NCBI RefSeq assembly: GCF_041260155.1
Contig: NC_091928.1
Span: 34,475,388 to 34,539,387, forward strand
Source of the DNA: Ptychodera flava
Taxonomy: Eukaryota; Hemichordata; Enteropneusta; Ptychoderidae
DNA length: 64,000 nucleotides
Reading direction: 5' to 3'
Positions 22,214 to 33,669 of this stretch are shown one piece after another; the stretch's first letter is position 1; each line of letters opens with the position of its first letter. The position numbers and the translations under genes were made by a program. The notes beneath the pieces were generated by a model. It was not told where the DNA came from and searched no databases. It saw only the letters and a list, made by a program, of their open reading frames with translations.

Positions 22214-25200
22214 TTATTGTATAGGACAGTTGGCTAATCTCCCATATTAAATAATACCATACTAGGTAGCATAAATCAATTCTTTATTGATGAAAAAAAT
22301 TTTATGACCCCTTTTGTGATTTTGTATACTATTCAATATGTTCATATCAATATACATCAGCCAGCCAAAACTAGGGCCATGCTTAGTATTCCCTCAGGTA
22401 TCATGTAAGTGTGAACACAGTCGATCTCGTTGTCCAGTAGTCATTGATGCAGGTCCTCAAAATAAATCCGTCAGGTCGTTTTCATAATGCGCACTATTAT
22501 CTCTTCATTTTGCAACCGTCTCAGCCCTACCAAAATGGCGTTTGTTTGTCAATGAAGGATAAAGTTCCTTTGATCAGAAAGCGACCTATTTTGTTACATG
22601 ACCCTGGTCATTCGTTCCAGAGGATGCATGAACACAATGTGGCTGCACCTACACTATAAAGAGAGGTCATCTACTTGCGATTTGTTACCCACCCTTCACC
22701 CGATTGGAAGAAACAGCTTAGTCATGACATAATGCTTCCATTCCCTGCAAGTACTAGTGTTTCTCTTGCTGCTTTACATATTCACCTACGTTTTAATCGC
22801 GTTGAATTTAATTTCACTCCACGGTGTTGACACGACGGTCGCAGTCATTTTGTGTGACATAACGGTCAGTTTTAAATCATTTGTTTATCTTGTATCAAGA
22901 AAGAAATATATTGTTGTTCCGTTTACGTTCAGAAGAAAGCCTACAATTTGTATTGATGGCAGAGGAGAATTCATCTACTTTCTTCTTAAAAAGTTTTCAA
23001 ACTAAAACCTTTGTAGGAGACCTACACATCTTTACCTTTGACTTTTATCAACATTTTCAATAATATAACCTTTTCCATCATAAGATAACTAAAAAAAATT
23101 CAGTAGTATTTAAATATTTCTTATTTTCTGATGAACGGGAGTTCGCTTCAAAAGGCGAAATTCTTGATGTCTGCTACACTTTAACTCGGGAAGTCATTCT
23201 CACACAAATCATTCGATAATAAAAGTGGTCATAGCGTTGTATCCCTTTGTATTTATTTTAAATAAATCGGGACAAAAATCATGTTGACGACTCTTGATGT
23301 CGCAACGTATAGCGTTACAAATCTCTGTAATTTTTCATTCACTTCACCGTCTTCCATCCTACAGCTGATACCCATGGAATTTTCTAGAATAGATGCGCGT
23401 GTTTGCCGTAGGCAAGTGTATGTGGGAACGTGTGTGGAGACCTCAAAGGTTTCCCAATGTTTTCAGTTGAGATTTCCTTGGAATGTAATTACATTTTTAT
23501 TCATATCTTGCTATGACTTGAGTTTAACCCTCTATCTTACTGGACATTTAGCATGGGGACACCTTTGAAGTCAGGGACACCTTAGAGGTTTAACAAACGT
23601 AAAACGATATCGTGTTCTTGAAGTACAGTAGTGTTATATCTTTGTCGAAAAACAACACGAGGTACTTTATTTATGCTGTACTTGGTAAATCTGCTGATGA
23701 ATGTTTCTTGTTATTGTGTTCCATAAATACCACCCGCCTTTTAGAAATTGTGTTACAGCAGGTCACGAGCTATTATTTCATACTACACGTATGATGATTG
23801 TAATAATATCATGTGATGACGTAAATCGTTGAACACTTTCCCACAGATAATGCGGCAGCCAGTGAAGTGAACCTGATTTAGTCTTTTGGATTTTTTTCTC
23901 GGTGAATATTGTTTAGTCTTTAAATGAATTCAAAAGTTTATATACTGTTTCTATTTCAGTCCTTACTACCAGCATGTTGTGATGGCCCCTACACCATCAT
24001 GTGTAACTGTTGAAATCTTTGTACACCTCTATAATCTCAAACCCTTTGATCGCCAAGAGAATTAGCCTGCTTGCTGAGTAATAGTGCCATTGGCTGAATT
24101 CCTTGTTGAAGTAGCCCTTGAACAGGCATTGTGCCTTCTGATGTATTTTGAGCCCCTACCACACGATTTCACCACAAGCCTAATGTAAAATCCTGCCCAT
24201 AGGATTACCAATGACGGGGAAACACAACGGACTGTCATTTGTAGCAAGGCCAAGGATATTGCGCTTTTCATCAGTGCACTATCGACCAAAACGACACAGG
24301 AAGAAAAAACATAAACGCACCAACTTCTCATGCTGGATTAAAACATATTTGGTCCTGTTGGAGAAAACTCTTACACAAAGAAATAAACGCCCACTATCAA
24401 CTGCCATAGAACGAAACATGTATGCTGCAGATTGACCTTCAATGTGGATAATTTTCTCGTACTATGATAAATTTTAGTCTCGCAAGACCAAAGTTCATCT
24501 AAGAGGTAGGATGCGCCTCAAGACGAAGTAAAAGGATTTCAATGCTAGCATTCTGCTTGGGCGGACGCCATCTGAAGCTTAATCAATTAAAACATTTGTA
24601 TCGAAATGTGTGTGTGCTTCGTTTAGCTGTGTGAAGCTTAGGGCTGTGGTCAAAAACTCGCATCCAACAGATATCGCTTGTAGAGATCCACAATTTTGAG
24701 GTGACTGGAGAATGAAGACATGTGAATTGTTCGCATATCTTAATGACAGTTAAGTACATGTATAGGTACGGTAGGTTTTGACTCCGAACCCGATGAAGAG
24801 ATCATGGAATACCTGCTACTCCACCCCATCCATCTCAACCATCTTTGTAAAACCTGACCCCCACCCCTGGCCCCTTAGCATGACCACCTCTAATTGAATG
24901 ATGGGTGAAACTGAAAGTACCTGGGAAGTACAAGTAGGGATGTTTCATTCAATTGCTCAGTGGTCAAAATAAATGCAAAATTACAATTTCTTGGCATGTG
25001 CAAGGGAAATGAAATGCACAATAGACGTGCGACGAAAGCTTCACTTGGATTGCCGAGCAATGTTCAAGCTTTAATTACTGTTACAATTACTCCTCATTAT
25101 GTATCTTTTGATGTATTAGATACTGAAATCTACACACATAAACACAAAATTGACTTACACTGTTAGGCAATATCAATATTGGCTTCATGTTACATGACAA

Positions 25201-25813
25201 CCTATTTCGTTGTCTCGATAATTGGAGTTAGTACACTTTTTTGTCAATTCTCCCTGATAAGTATTTTAACTTTTAAATTCCCTTCAGTAAATCGTTTATT
25301 TACCCGAGCTCGGTCGAGTAGGATGGAGCTTATGGTAACGAACTGAAAAAACAGAGTTCATCACAATAGTGTCATACATTGCAGTGTAGTTTTAATCACT
25401 CATAGAAATTAATGCTCTTTTACAGATTTGTTAGTTATCAATAATTAAATACTTGAAAAATACCAAATATCAACCTGTAACGTCCGTCAGATCTTCAACC
25501 AAAAGTGCATACCTGTCGGAAACTTTAGAAATTGTTCTTTGAAGTCTGAGAAAGTTGCTTAAACTACTGCTCGATGGAAATGTATTTTTACATGTTACTT
25601 TATAGAGCCGTTTGGTGATAAAATGTAATATGAACATTGGATTTTGGCTTAAAAAGACGTTCCCAAGGCATATCTCAAAGGTTGACAATGTTAATACTTT
25701 TACATGCAGTAAGGTATATAATTTTGTCAATAATGTTTAATGCAGTATATTCTCAGTGATTTTCAAAGCCCTTTCAGAAATCTTGAGTCTGGTTGTGTCT
25801 GGGTCTTTTCTTC

Positions 25814-28800
25814 TCAAGGATTATGCAGGATATTGTCTTCAGCTGGCACCAGAGGATCAACAGCAACACCATCAATTGAGATCTTCATCTTCTGTGCTGT
25901 AATACGATACATATGCCAAGAATTACTAAAAGTATTGACATGGGCTAGCAGAAAATATTGCTAGTCTGAGGCTACCTGTAATACAACCTGATATGGTTAT
26001 GTATCGGATTTGATCGAAATATTGCATGAGGTGCATCAGCATGCCAAGTCACACCTACAGACTACGGCTCGTAGACAGAAAGGGGGAAATGATCGTTTTA
26101 CTGCAAAGCATGGGTTTGATGTGGTAAGCTTTGTATGGTTAAGCCTTAGCGAAAAAAGAAGTTGAAATGGGTATTCGCCAAGCTTCACTTGTCTTATGAA
26201 GGTCCTTATGTAGTTTACCACATACAGAAAAGCCAACGAGCTAAACCCAAGATTAAATAAACGCTTATCAGGGTTAAGAACCTTCCTTCAGGGTCAGATC
26301 AGCTTTAACTATTATCACTTAGAGGTTGCAGAACTTGCAAACAGTCAAAGTTGATAACAGTGATTTTGGTGTGGTCACTTCTAAAAGTTTTGATACTGAT
26401 GTGAGGGGATAGTTGGAGTTCTGCTGAGTCAGAAGCTGTGGTTGATTTTACTACGGTAGTCAAAGAGTCAGTAGGAGTACAGAAAGAAAGCAATGCTCTG
26501 GATTTACTTGAACTTGAAGGTGACGGTGATTGTCATTATTAATCTGTGGATGAGAGTCGGTAGAGTTGACTTTTCACATCCTCAGATCTCAGATCTCAGA
26601 TCCTAAACTTAAATCAAGGTTACACCAGAGCAAGACTTGTCTCTACATTTATACACTTTTTTGGCAGGTATCGCAAGCTGGTAGATAAATGCAATATCTC
26701 TCTTCGACAAATGATCACTGATGGCATCGCTGACATTGGGCCTTAGTTAGTGGAATAATTGCGCACCCTGTCTTCGACTGATGACGTTCTGAATCTTAGT
26801 TAATCTATCTGACTTATAGATTGATATATGGCGGGTGCCACATGTGGGGCAGGATGCGCTTACTATTTTCGAAACACCTGACATCACTTCCTGGTCTTCT
26901 GGCCAGAGGTCCATATATCTTTCTTTGTTTGTGTGCCGTCTATTTACTGTCTGTTCTGTGCTGTTTTGTGTCTATGTTTACAACTATTGTCTTACGAATT
27001 CTGACCTACTGTCATTGGATTATGAATTGGTATGATTGCGATTATTTTTCAGACGCAGATTTAGAATTCAAATTTCACAACTTTCAAATTTTGATGTAAA
27101 TATGCTGATAAATAAATTGTAATTTAGATTTTAAAAGGCTTTAGAAATTATTTTATTTCTATCTTGCATCCTGAACTTAAAAACTTCGATCTCAGAATCA
27201 GAACGTCATCAGTCGAAGACAGGGTGCGCAATGATTCCACTTGTTATGTGATCACGTGTGTAGGCAATCAAGCAATCGCAGAACAGTCAATACATAGAAA
27301 TAAACACACCAGCGATCGAGCGATCAAGACTGCGACGATCCGACGATCATGTAAATGCCGGCTATCGACTGTCCATATTTTAATATCGGTCGTAATATTG
27401 ATTGCAAGGAAATATAACTAATCAATGTTGGAGGCCAGTGACCCCGGGCTAGATCAGGAATTCAGGGGTCGGAAGACGCAAGTTAGGTATTAATCTATAA
27501 TTGTAAACCTGTGTTCGTTGAAACTTGCTGAGCGAAAACGTTTATGTAGACAATTTTTTTATTTTCATACCTGCCTTGTACACATATTCAAATTATTATT
27601 TTAAATATTGTAACCATTCTGTTAATAGAGGTATTGTAAAAGACTTGTAAATTCGAATCTGCGTCTGAAATTATGGGATCTGAGATCTGAGGTCTGAATC
27701 TGATCTGAAGATCTGATGATCTGAATCTGAGGATCTGAAAAGTCAACTCTACCGATGAGAGTCAGTAAACCACAGGGCAGACCAGGTATCTTAGGCGACT
27801 GAGGAAACTGCCCAAATTTTATAGATATAATGCTACATTGCCACATGGACTTTAGATAAAAAATTAGAATTTTAATAGTCGCACCGGCGGCTAACTGAAT
27901 ATACATGCAAGGTTCAATATACCATTAGTAACCGGAAGTTGGACTGGTCCCAGTCGCCCTGCTTTTCTCGGAAGCAGAGTGACTGGCTGGCCGAGCTGTG
28001 GACCAAGCTTCAAGGCATTCAGCCCACTGTCTATACAACAGCAAACCACTTAGCGCGACGGTATGCGGATGTTTAGTCCTTCAATGTATTAAATGTTTTG
28101 ATATTTACATGCCTACAGAATTGGAGAAAGTCTACCGGAAGTGTACCCGACTAATTTCATGGATGGAGCCATGTTTAGTGCTTGTAAAGAAACATGTAAA
28201 GTATTATTTTTAACACATCATTTATAAAATCACTACCCTCATTAAAGTATTATTCTCCACCTCGTCATTGCTTCAAGATATTGTGATTATCACGCCTAAA
28301 ATATAGAAAACTAGTAACTGTCGAGCATTATGAACGAGAACACACGCCAGGAATGCTAGCATTGAATTGAAAGACACTGTTCACATTTAGAAGAGTTCCC
28401 TCTGTGTCAGTAACCAAAGATGCCAATAATTGCCATAGTTTTAACTGAACGCTGGTGTTTGGCTTGCAATCGGTAGATGGGCAGTACAGTTGCTATTGCC
28501 AAAATGATAATGGTACAATACCCCCAAATTAAACTCAATTGGTTACAAATATGGTGAAAATTGCCAACGTATGTCCAACTTTTTGACAGATTGAACAGAA
28601 AATCTATACATGCCAGGTCTAACAAAGCGTGTGTGAACTGTTTTCATTAAACAATTTTTACGCCAGAAAAACTTCCAGAGGGGTGAATTTAAGCCTAGTT
28701 GATTTCTTCTAAATTGTGCTCAAATAAAAACTAAGCAAGATATAAAAAATCTGAGACACACTTTTGAAGAGCGTTGTAACAGCTTGTATTCTAGCAAGTT

Positions 28801-31016
28801 TTAGTCAGATATTTTGAAGTATTGAGACGAAACATAGGGAAAACCGATTTTTGAAAGGTTATGTAAATTACCAGTCACGTGATAATTTACGAGGGTTCTG
28901 AGCTTATTAACCACCAGAGAATTGTTAGATTAAAGAGGTCAATTTCTTGTCTTGGAACCTTAATAGACGTCCCATATGCCGATTTTACAATCTCAGAACG
29001 GATTTTAGTAGCGGATTACGGAAAACGTTGAGTGAGTACAGCGTCGTAACTCGTTCTTGTATATTTTGTTGTAGTACCAGCAGTACGAATAAACCAGTTT
29101 ACAATCAATCAAAAAAGGCATTCAAATCGTCTGCTTGCATATTTTCGTTACTGGCATGACTAAATGCAACTAAAACTTGATCAAACATAACAACCTACAG
29201 GCAATTTCCCGGGAATATCTTCTACATTGTATCCTAAACTTACACGGAACATGATCGTGACCTCTGACAGTGTCACTGTACGAATCGGAAACATTACATT
29301 TGTAGCTTCTCTGGCTAGTATTTTTAGTGTAATCGGATGTTTTTGGCCCATTTATGGCTTTGCTCGATACAATTTACAACCTAGATATTGAAGCCAGTCA
29401 AGAGGTAAATAGTCGGACAACGAGTACGTCATGATGAACTATCGACAAAGAGCGTCGACAAGCACCGTACTCTTCAGCAGCGCAAACGACATGACACGGC
29501 ACAAGACTGTCAACAATGAAACTTAGCTTTCGGTCGCAACACATAGACATTTTCAATACGCGTTCGTTTGTTTATTTTTGGTACTTGAAAACTGTGTATG
29601 TACTTCAATGCAGTACCCCAAAACTGAAAGCAAACAACATTTTGACAATAATTATAAATGACATTTTGGAGTGTCATTAGTTCTGTTCGCTCGTTCATTC
29701 TGTGTATGTTGACATGAAACCGCTAACGCCAATCTGCAAGTAGTTCCGGTTACAGTGGAAATATGATTCACATTTCAACATGTTAAATTACGAATTCATG
29801 TCAGTACTTTTCTTAACAATATGATAATGGCAATACAGGCAAAGCAGTCATGATAATTGTGCTCATAGTGGAAGGGAATGTAACCATACTCAGGTCATTA
29901 ATATGGCCAGAACAGAACATTGTTAAATGTGTTCAAATGTTGATAAGATAACCCTCGACATTAAAGAGGCACCCCCACTTGGTAACATTTTTAAACCACA
30001 TTTTTTAATGCCAACGGTCGGTATTTGACGTGGTGACTGCGCGCGGATCTTGAGATATCGATAAAAACATGTCATTTGCCGAGCGTATTTTTCACATCCC
30101 GACGTTTTACGATCGTTTCTGATTATGACCCGAAAATTCTCCGAAGGTTTGTTGTTGTGCTGATTGACGATATTCTAGGGAGTCCATAATAAGTTCGAAC
30201 GACGTAATTTTACCACCCACTGCCAATACTTTATATACAGCATTATGCCTTCACTTCAGTTTTTTTTAAAACTTCTCCTTAGTTTTTGTCGTTTTCATTA
30301 TTCTCAGTCAGTTCTATTATATTTTTAACCAATACCATAAAGATATCAGTTTTTACGTGTAAAATATTAGCCGCCTCTGATGACTACATTTTGTCGTCTG
30401 CCACACAGTTACGCGTATACGTAGTTCGATACATAGCGGCCGCCGCGTGGTATCCACGCGGCGACCACTATGTATCAACCGCATGTAACTGTGCTAGTCA
30501 CCTAATCGAATTCTGGTGGAATCAGCAAACTTTGTTTTCCGTTTTTTCTCCGAGTCAGAAAGACTCGGCTTTCCCCCACCGGGCATGACCGATCACCGAC
30601 GCGAGTGATTCTGTGGCGTACAGCAGCGTTAGCGTAGACTCGTACTCCATAGCTTAGTTGACAATGGCCCCAGTGCCGAACGTTCGATGTTCGGAAGCTG
30701 AATTTAGGTGGGCCACCAGAATTCAAACTTTTGCTTTTTGAGGGCATGTTTTTTTCGATATCTCTTGATTCGCGCATAGTCGCCACGTCAAATATTGACC
30801 GTTGGCATTAAAAAAAATTGTTTTAAAAATTTTACCAAAGGGAGTGCCACTTTGAAAGTGTACTATTCGAAAACAACACAAATTAAAATTTAGCGTACCT
30901 TTACCTCCCCGCTGCCGACGACGATTGACATTAGATCCACGAAAACCTTCCGTCTCGCCAACGTAAATAGATGTAACGACAAGGACCAACAATAGGGCAA
31001 AAACCAGTCTTCGCAT
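25814..31016 (-). CDS. Predicted secreted arginine-rich peptide, copy 3
   Basis: Coding exons 31016-30899 and 25896-25814 on the minus strand, 66 residues in the model. The signal peptide is identical to copy 2 and is followed by the private stretch FRGSNVNRRRQRGGK. Exon 1 ends AAAG^GTACGC in phase 1; an upstream in-phase alternative, GGAG^GTAAAG, would drop two codons, as in copy 1. Exon 2 reads (A)QKMKISIDGVAVDPLVPA, EDNILHNP, stop, differing from copy 1 by one Ala to Val change. The tribasic RRR again follows a short N-terminal peptide. The intron is about 5.0 kb. The 891 bp foldback element lies only about 45 bp inside its 5' end. Confidence 0.55.
26559..27753. mobile_element. MULE-like TIR element with 10 bp target duplication
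   Basis: The terminal inverted repeats GGTAGAGTTGACTTTTCA are followed on both sides by ATCCTCAGATC-type subterminal repeats rich in AGATCTGA. The element is flanked by an exact 10 bp duplication GATGAGAGTC (26549-26558 and 27754-27763). Unit 2 holds the empty site (GGATGAGAGACAGG). A 9-11 bp duplication points to the Mutator superfamily, though the arms are short for it. No transposase is visible in the 1195 bp. A second inverted-repeat element appears nested in it. Confidence 0.75.
26749..27241. mobile_element. Inverted-repeat element nested inside the MULE-like element
   Basis: The left arm AGTGGAATAATTGCGCACCC and its continuation TGTCTTCGACTGATGACGTT are mirrored at 27190-27241. The arms are about 50 bp with few differences. 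It could be an independent insertion of about 490 bp or an internal fold of the host element; no clear target duplication was found. Confidence 0.6.
28300..28950. other. No gene seen in this stretch of unit 3
   Basis: AT-rich sequence between the S1-type block and the possible exon relic. Its counterpart in unit 2 was replaced or lost around the LINE. Nothing coding is convincing. Confidence 0.4.
29963..30853. mobile_element. 891 bp foldback element with about 105 bp TIRs
   Basis: The left end AAAGAGGCACCCCCACTTGG mirrors the right end (AAAGTGGCACTCCCTTTGG as reverse complement). The mirror continues through TTTTTTAATGCCAACGGTC and TATTTGACGTGG to AGATATCGA. The arms are about 85 percent alike. 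Units 1 and 2 show the empty site in the intron next to the donor of the peptide gene. A separate 90 bp palindrome (30404-30493) sits in its middle. No transposase is recognisable; the target duplication could not be settled. Confidence 0.75.
30404..30493. repeat. Central GC-rich palindrome of the foldback element
   Basis: CACAGTTACGCG ... CGGCCGCCGCGTGG, then TAT, then CCACGCGGCGACC ... CATGTAACTGTG. The arms are 40-46 bp, with the central 14 bp perfect. It contains a NotI-type GCGGCCGC in otherwise AT-rich DNA. Confidence 0.8.
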
Positions 31017-31191
31017 TTTGAATGTTTATGGAACCTGTAATGGGAAATGGGCGTGAGTTTAATGTTACAGTATCAAATAGGTATTCCCTTGACAAATGTA
31101 AGTAAGTAAGATTGAGATTGTCATTACCAGCCTCATCAAACAGCAGTCGTTTCTCATATGATAACGCAGAAAACAAGTTTGCGTAAACAGT

Positions 31192-31204
31192 GCCTATTTA
31201 GAGC
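31192..31204 (-). promoter_or_regulatory. TATA-like box of peptide gene copy 3
   Basis: Minus strand GCTCTAAATAGG, the best TATA match of the three copies, upstream of the inferred leader exon. Confidence 0.3.
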
Positions 31205-31533
31205 ATGACGAGTGCCTAGATGACAGAACAACGAGTCTCTGACTAAAGCATCAAGATTTTCTATTTCAACAGCAAATGAGCTTGAAGAGCTCATTGACAA
31301 CAAAGGTTCAAGTGCAACTAAGGACGTCATACCGTCTGCTAAGGACGTTTTTGTTTCTTCTTTTGTAAAGAAATTGACACTAACGTTCCCACTGGCTGTG
31401 GAGGATGGCGTGGTACACTTCTCGTTGTATATTGCTTTATTGCCTATACCTCAAAGAACATTTAAAACAAACATGCAACATAATCATATGGTGTGCTATA
31501 AAACGCTAGTAGCCCGGTCTTTATTCGGGGTAT

Positions 31534-32105
31534 ATTACACCTCACTCATTCAGCGTGCACTGCCATTGGTTAAACACGACTCACGTGACATGTAAAAGAA
31601 CGTGATGATGCCCTCTGCGAACTTGATGATGCCCTCTGCATTTGATATTACATGGATGACGTCATTTTACTTACTGCGCATCCTTTCTGCGCTTAACAAA
31701 TTGTCGTTCGCTTGTACTTGCTACTATCGCTGCGAAACGTCATGCAGAGCTGTCACCGGCACAGTTAGACGATATTTTGATGCAAGTAAACAGCAAACGA
31801 ACGAAAATGGCAACAAGGAATGCAATTTCTGTGTTCAGCGACTATGCAAGCAACAAATTTGGATACGCGACCGAGGAGATCGGCAAACTTTCAGCGGCAA
31901 CCCTAGACTTAGCACTGGCAACATTTTACGCTGAGGTCCGGACTCATGCAGAAAGGCGAACTGTACTCGAAGAAGTTTGTTCGGTGTAATAAAAATAATA
32001 ACACATGAGAGCTAGGGCAAGATCGCGATTTTTTGCCTGCGCCCGGCCTTGGGCAGGCAATAAATCGTGATCTTGCCCTCGCTCTCATGTGTTATTATTT
32101 AAATA
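31534..32105 (+). mobile_element. Crypton-like fragment with 3' hairpin, inserted in a MITE
   Basis: About 570 bp interrupting the palindromic MITE of unit 3; units 1 and 2 have the site intact (GGGGTATAGCACC). TAT occurs at both junctions. An open frame from about 31681 to 31989 contains AELSPAQLDDILMQ, NSKRTKMATRNAISVFSDYA and LSAATLDLALATFYAEVRT. This resembles the N-terminal part of Crypton-derived tyrosine-recombinase-like (DUF3504-type) proteins, where a K.T..AT..A...F..W segment precedes an L...L..FYAE.R segment. The catalytic recombinase domain is absent. It ends in a strong hairpin (31999-32099). Named as a decayed or non-autonomous derivative. Confidence 0.45.
31999..32099. repeat. 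Nearly perfect 50 bp-arm hairpin
   Basis: AATAATAACACATGAGAGC ... GGGCAAGATC ... TTTTTGCCTGC on the left; GGGCAGGCAA ... GATCTTGCCC ... GCTCTCATGTGTTATTATT on the right. Only a few mismatches over the arms. It closes the inserted fragment at 31534-32105. Confidence 0.9.
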
Positions 32106-33301
32106 TCACCCGCTAACTACCCCTTTGTGGCCTTGCGTTACCAAAACCACATCGCTCTACCCCTCAGCGTAGGGTCTCGGGAAATAGCGTGTTTCTGGTA
32201 ACGCATGGTTGTCGGGGTAATAGATGGGCGCTGCAGCCCTCATGACCAGGTGATCTATAATTAATATGTAAATGACACAGGGTGGTAAAACACAACGAAA
32301 GGAAGTTGTTGCTTACTTTATAAACACGTCACGAGAGCCTCAAACACCAAGTGCTACAGTGCGATTGAAGAAATGGCCTTCTGTGCTTTACTGTTGTTTA
32401 GACACACGAGACTTTCTCTGGAAGCAATGTTTTGACGCATTAGGCGAATCTATATTGAAGTGGATAAAATCTTTGAGGGGACTATTATTAATCTCCCTTA
32501 TCGGAGGCAAAAGTCAAGTTACACACTATCATCGATGGTGGCGTCTGAAATGACGATGGTTCTAAAATTCTATCGCAACTTTCAAGCACGTACATCCACG
32601 TATATTGGTAACGTCATGTTAACTCTCATCGGTGTATCTAGCTATTTTCTCTGTCAGTGAAGTGGACTTGTCCGACTTTAAACATTAACCTACCATATTG
32701 TTCAGTATCACGAGAACAGAGGGGGTGTCACTATTCAGAATCACCTAGGTTGATTCGTTATATGAATGCTAGGGAACAAAAGGTTTCAACGTTTCAATGG
32801 ATAACAAACAACATACTTCAGATGATCCCCACCTTTTGCAGACAATACTGTGAAGCCAGGCAGTAGATAAAAGCACAAAATATATATGAAAAGATATTCG
32901 TTCATTGTGTTGCTATATGTAGCTTCAAATACAATGGCGTCTGAGAATCGACTGAAGTAGGGCAAATATTTATAGGAAAGTTTGCTATTCTCCTATTATA
33001 TATTGGAAAAAAAAATCTTGCTAGGTACCATAAATCAATTCTTTAGTGATCAGATATTATTATGACCCGTTTTGTGATTTTGTATACTATTCGACGTGTT
33101 CATATCAATGTCAATGTACATCAACCAGACAAAGATAGGGTCGCCTCGTGTACCCTCTCAGATATCCTGAACTTAGTTGATCTCTGCAAGTCTTTTCACA
33201 GTGGCCGGAATAAAGACGGTCATAGATCTTTCAGGTCATAATCATTTACCTAGATTCACGCTGAAGTGTAAAGCCGTAAGAAAAGTGCCCTCCCATCTTC
33301 G

Positions 33302-33664
33302 TTAAGGTATTTCGCTCCTCGAAAGTGAAAGACAAACTTTTGCTCAAACTTAACCTTGAGGAATATTTCAATCGTTCTCTTTCAAAATCAAGAATAAAAA
33401 ATCATGGGTCACCGTGCACATTTTTGTACTAGGGAAACAAATAACTCAAGATTTACCGATATTTAAAATTCAAAATGGCCGCCATACCTGTGTTAACTCT
33501 ATGTAGAAAAATAATATTTTCTAATTTCAAAAAACTAAGACGGTAGAAAGTTTTCTTACATCAAGAGCTTTAAATTGACCCCCCCCCAACAAGTGGTATA
33601 TCAGAAAAGAATTGTAAAAGTTTGAAAGTCCAAATTTGTGTTTCCGTGGCTCGTTCTACCTTAA
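33302..33664 (+). mobile_element. TTAA-flanked MITE, GGCCGCCAT family, copy 2
   Basis: The ends are TTAAGGTATTTCGCTCC and, reversed, TTAAGGTAGAACGAGCC, the clearest terminal inverted repeat in the family. The body matches 6192-6545 in order. Confidence 0.75.
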
Positions 33665-33669
33665 CTTAA

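Larger units (their letters stand above)
10621..22484 (+). repeat. Tandem segmental duplication, unit 2
   Basis: Same order of landmarks as unit 1, expanded by private insertions: LINE (15741-17880), 57 bp tandem repeat (18244-18437), Helitron-like element (20763-21905) and TIR element (21947-22213). Identity to unit 3 is high (roughly 85-90 percent by eye in the stretches compared), for example around 12000-12500 against 23400-23960. Confidence 0.85.
22485..33180 (+). repeat. Tandem segmental duplication, unit 3
   Basis: Third copy of the segment, with private insertions at 26559-27753, 29963-30853 and 31534-32105. Homology to the unit 2 start fades after about 33180 (GTACCCTCTCAGATATCCTG), marking the right edge of the complete array. 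Confidence 0.85.
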
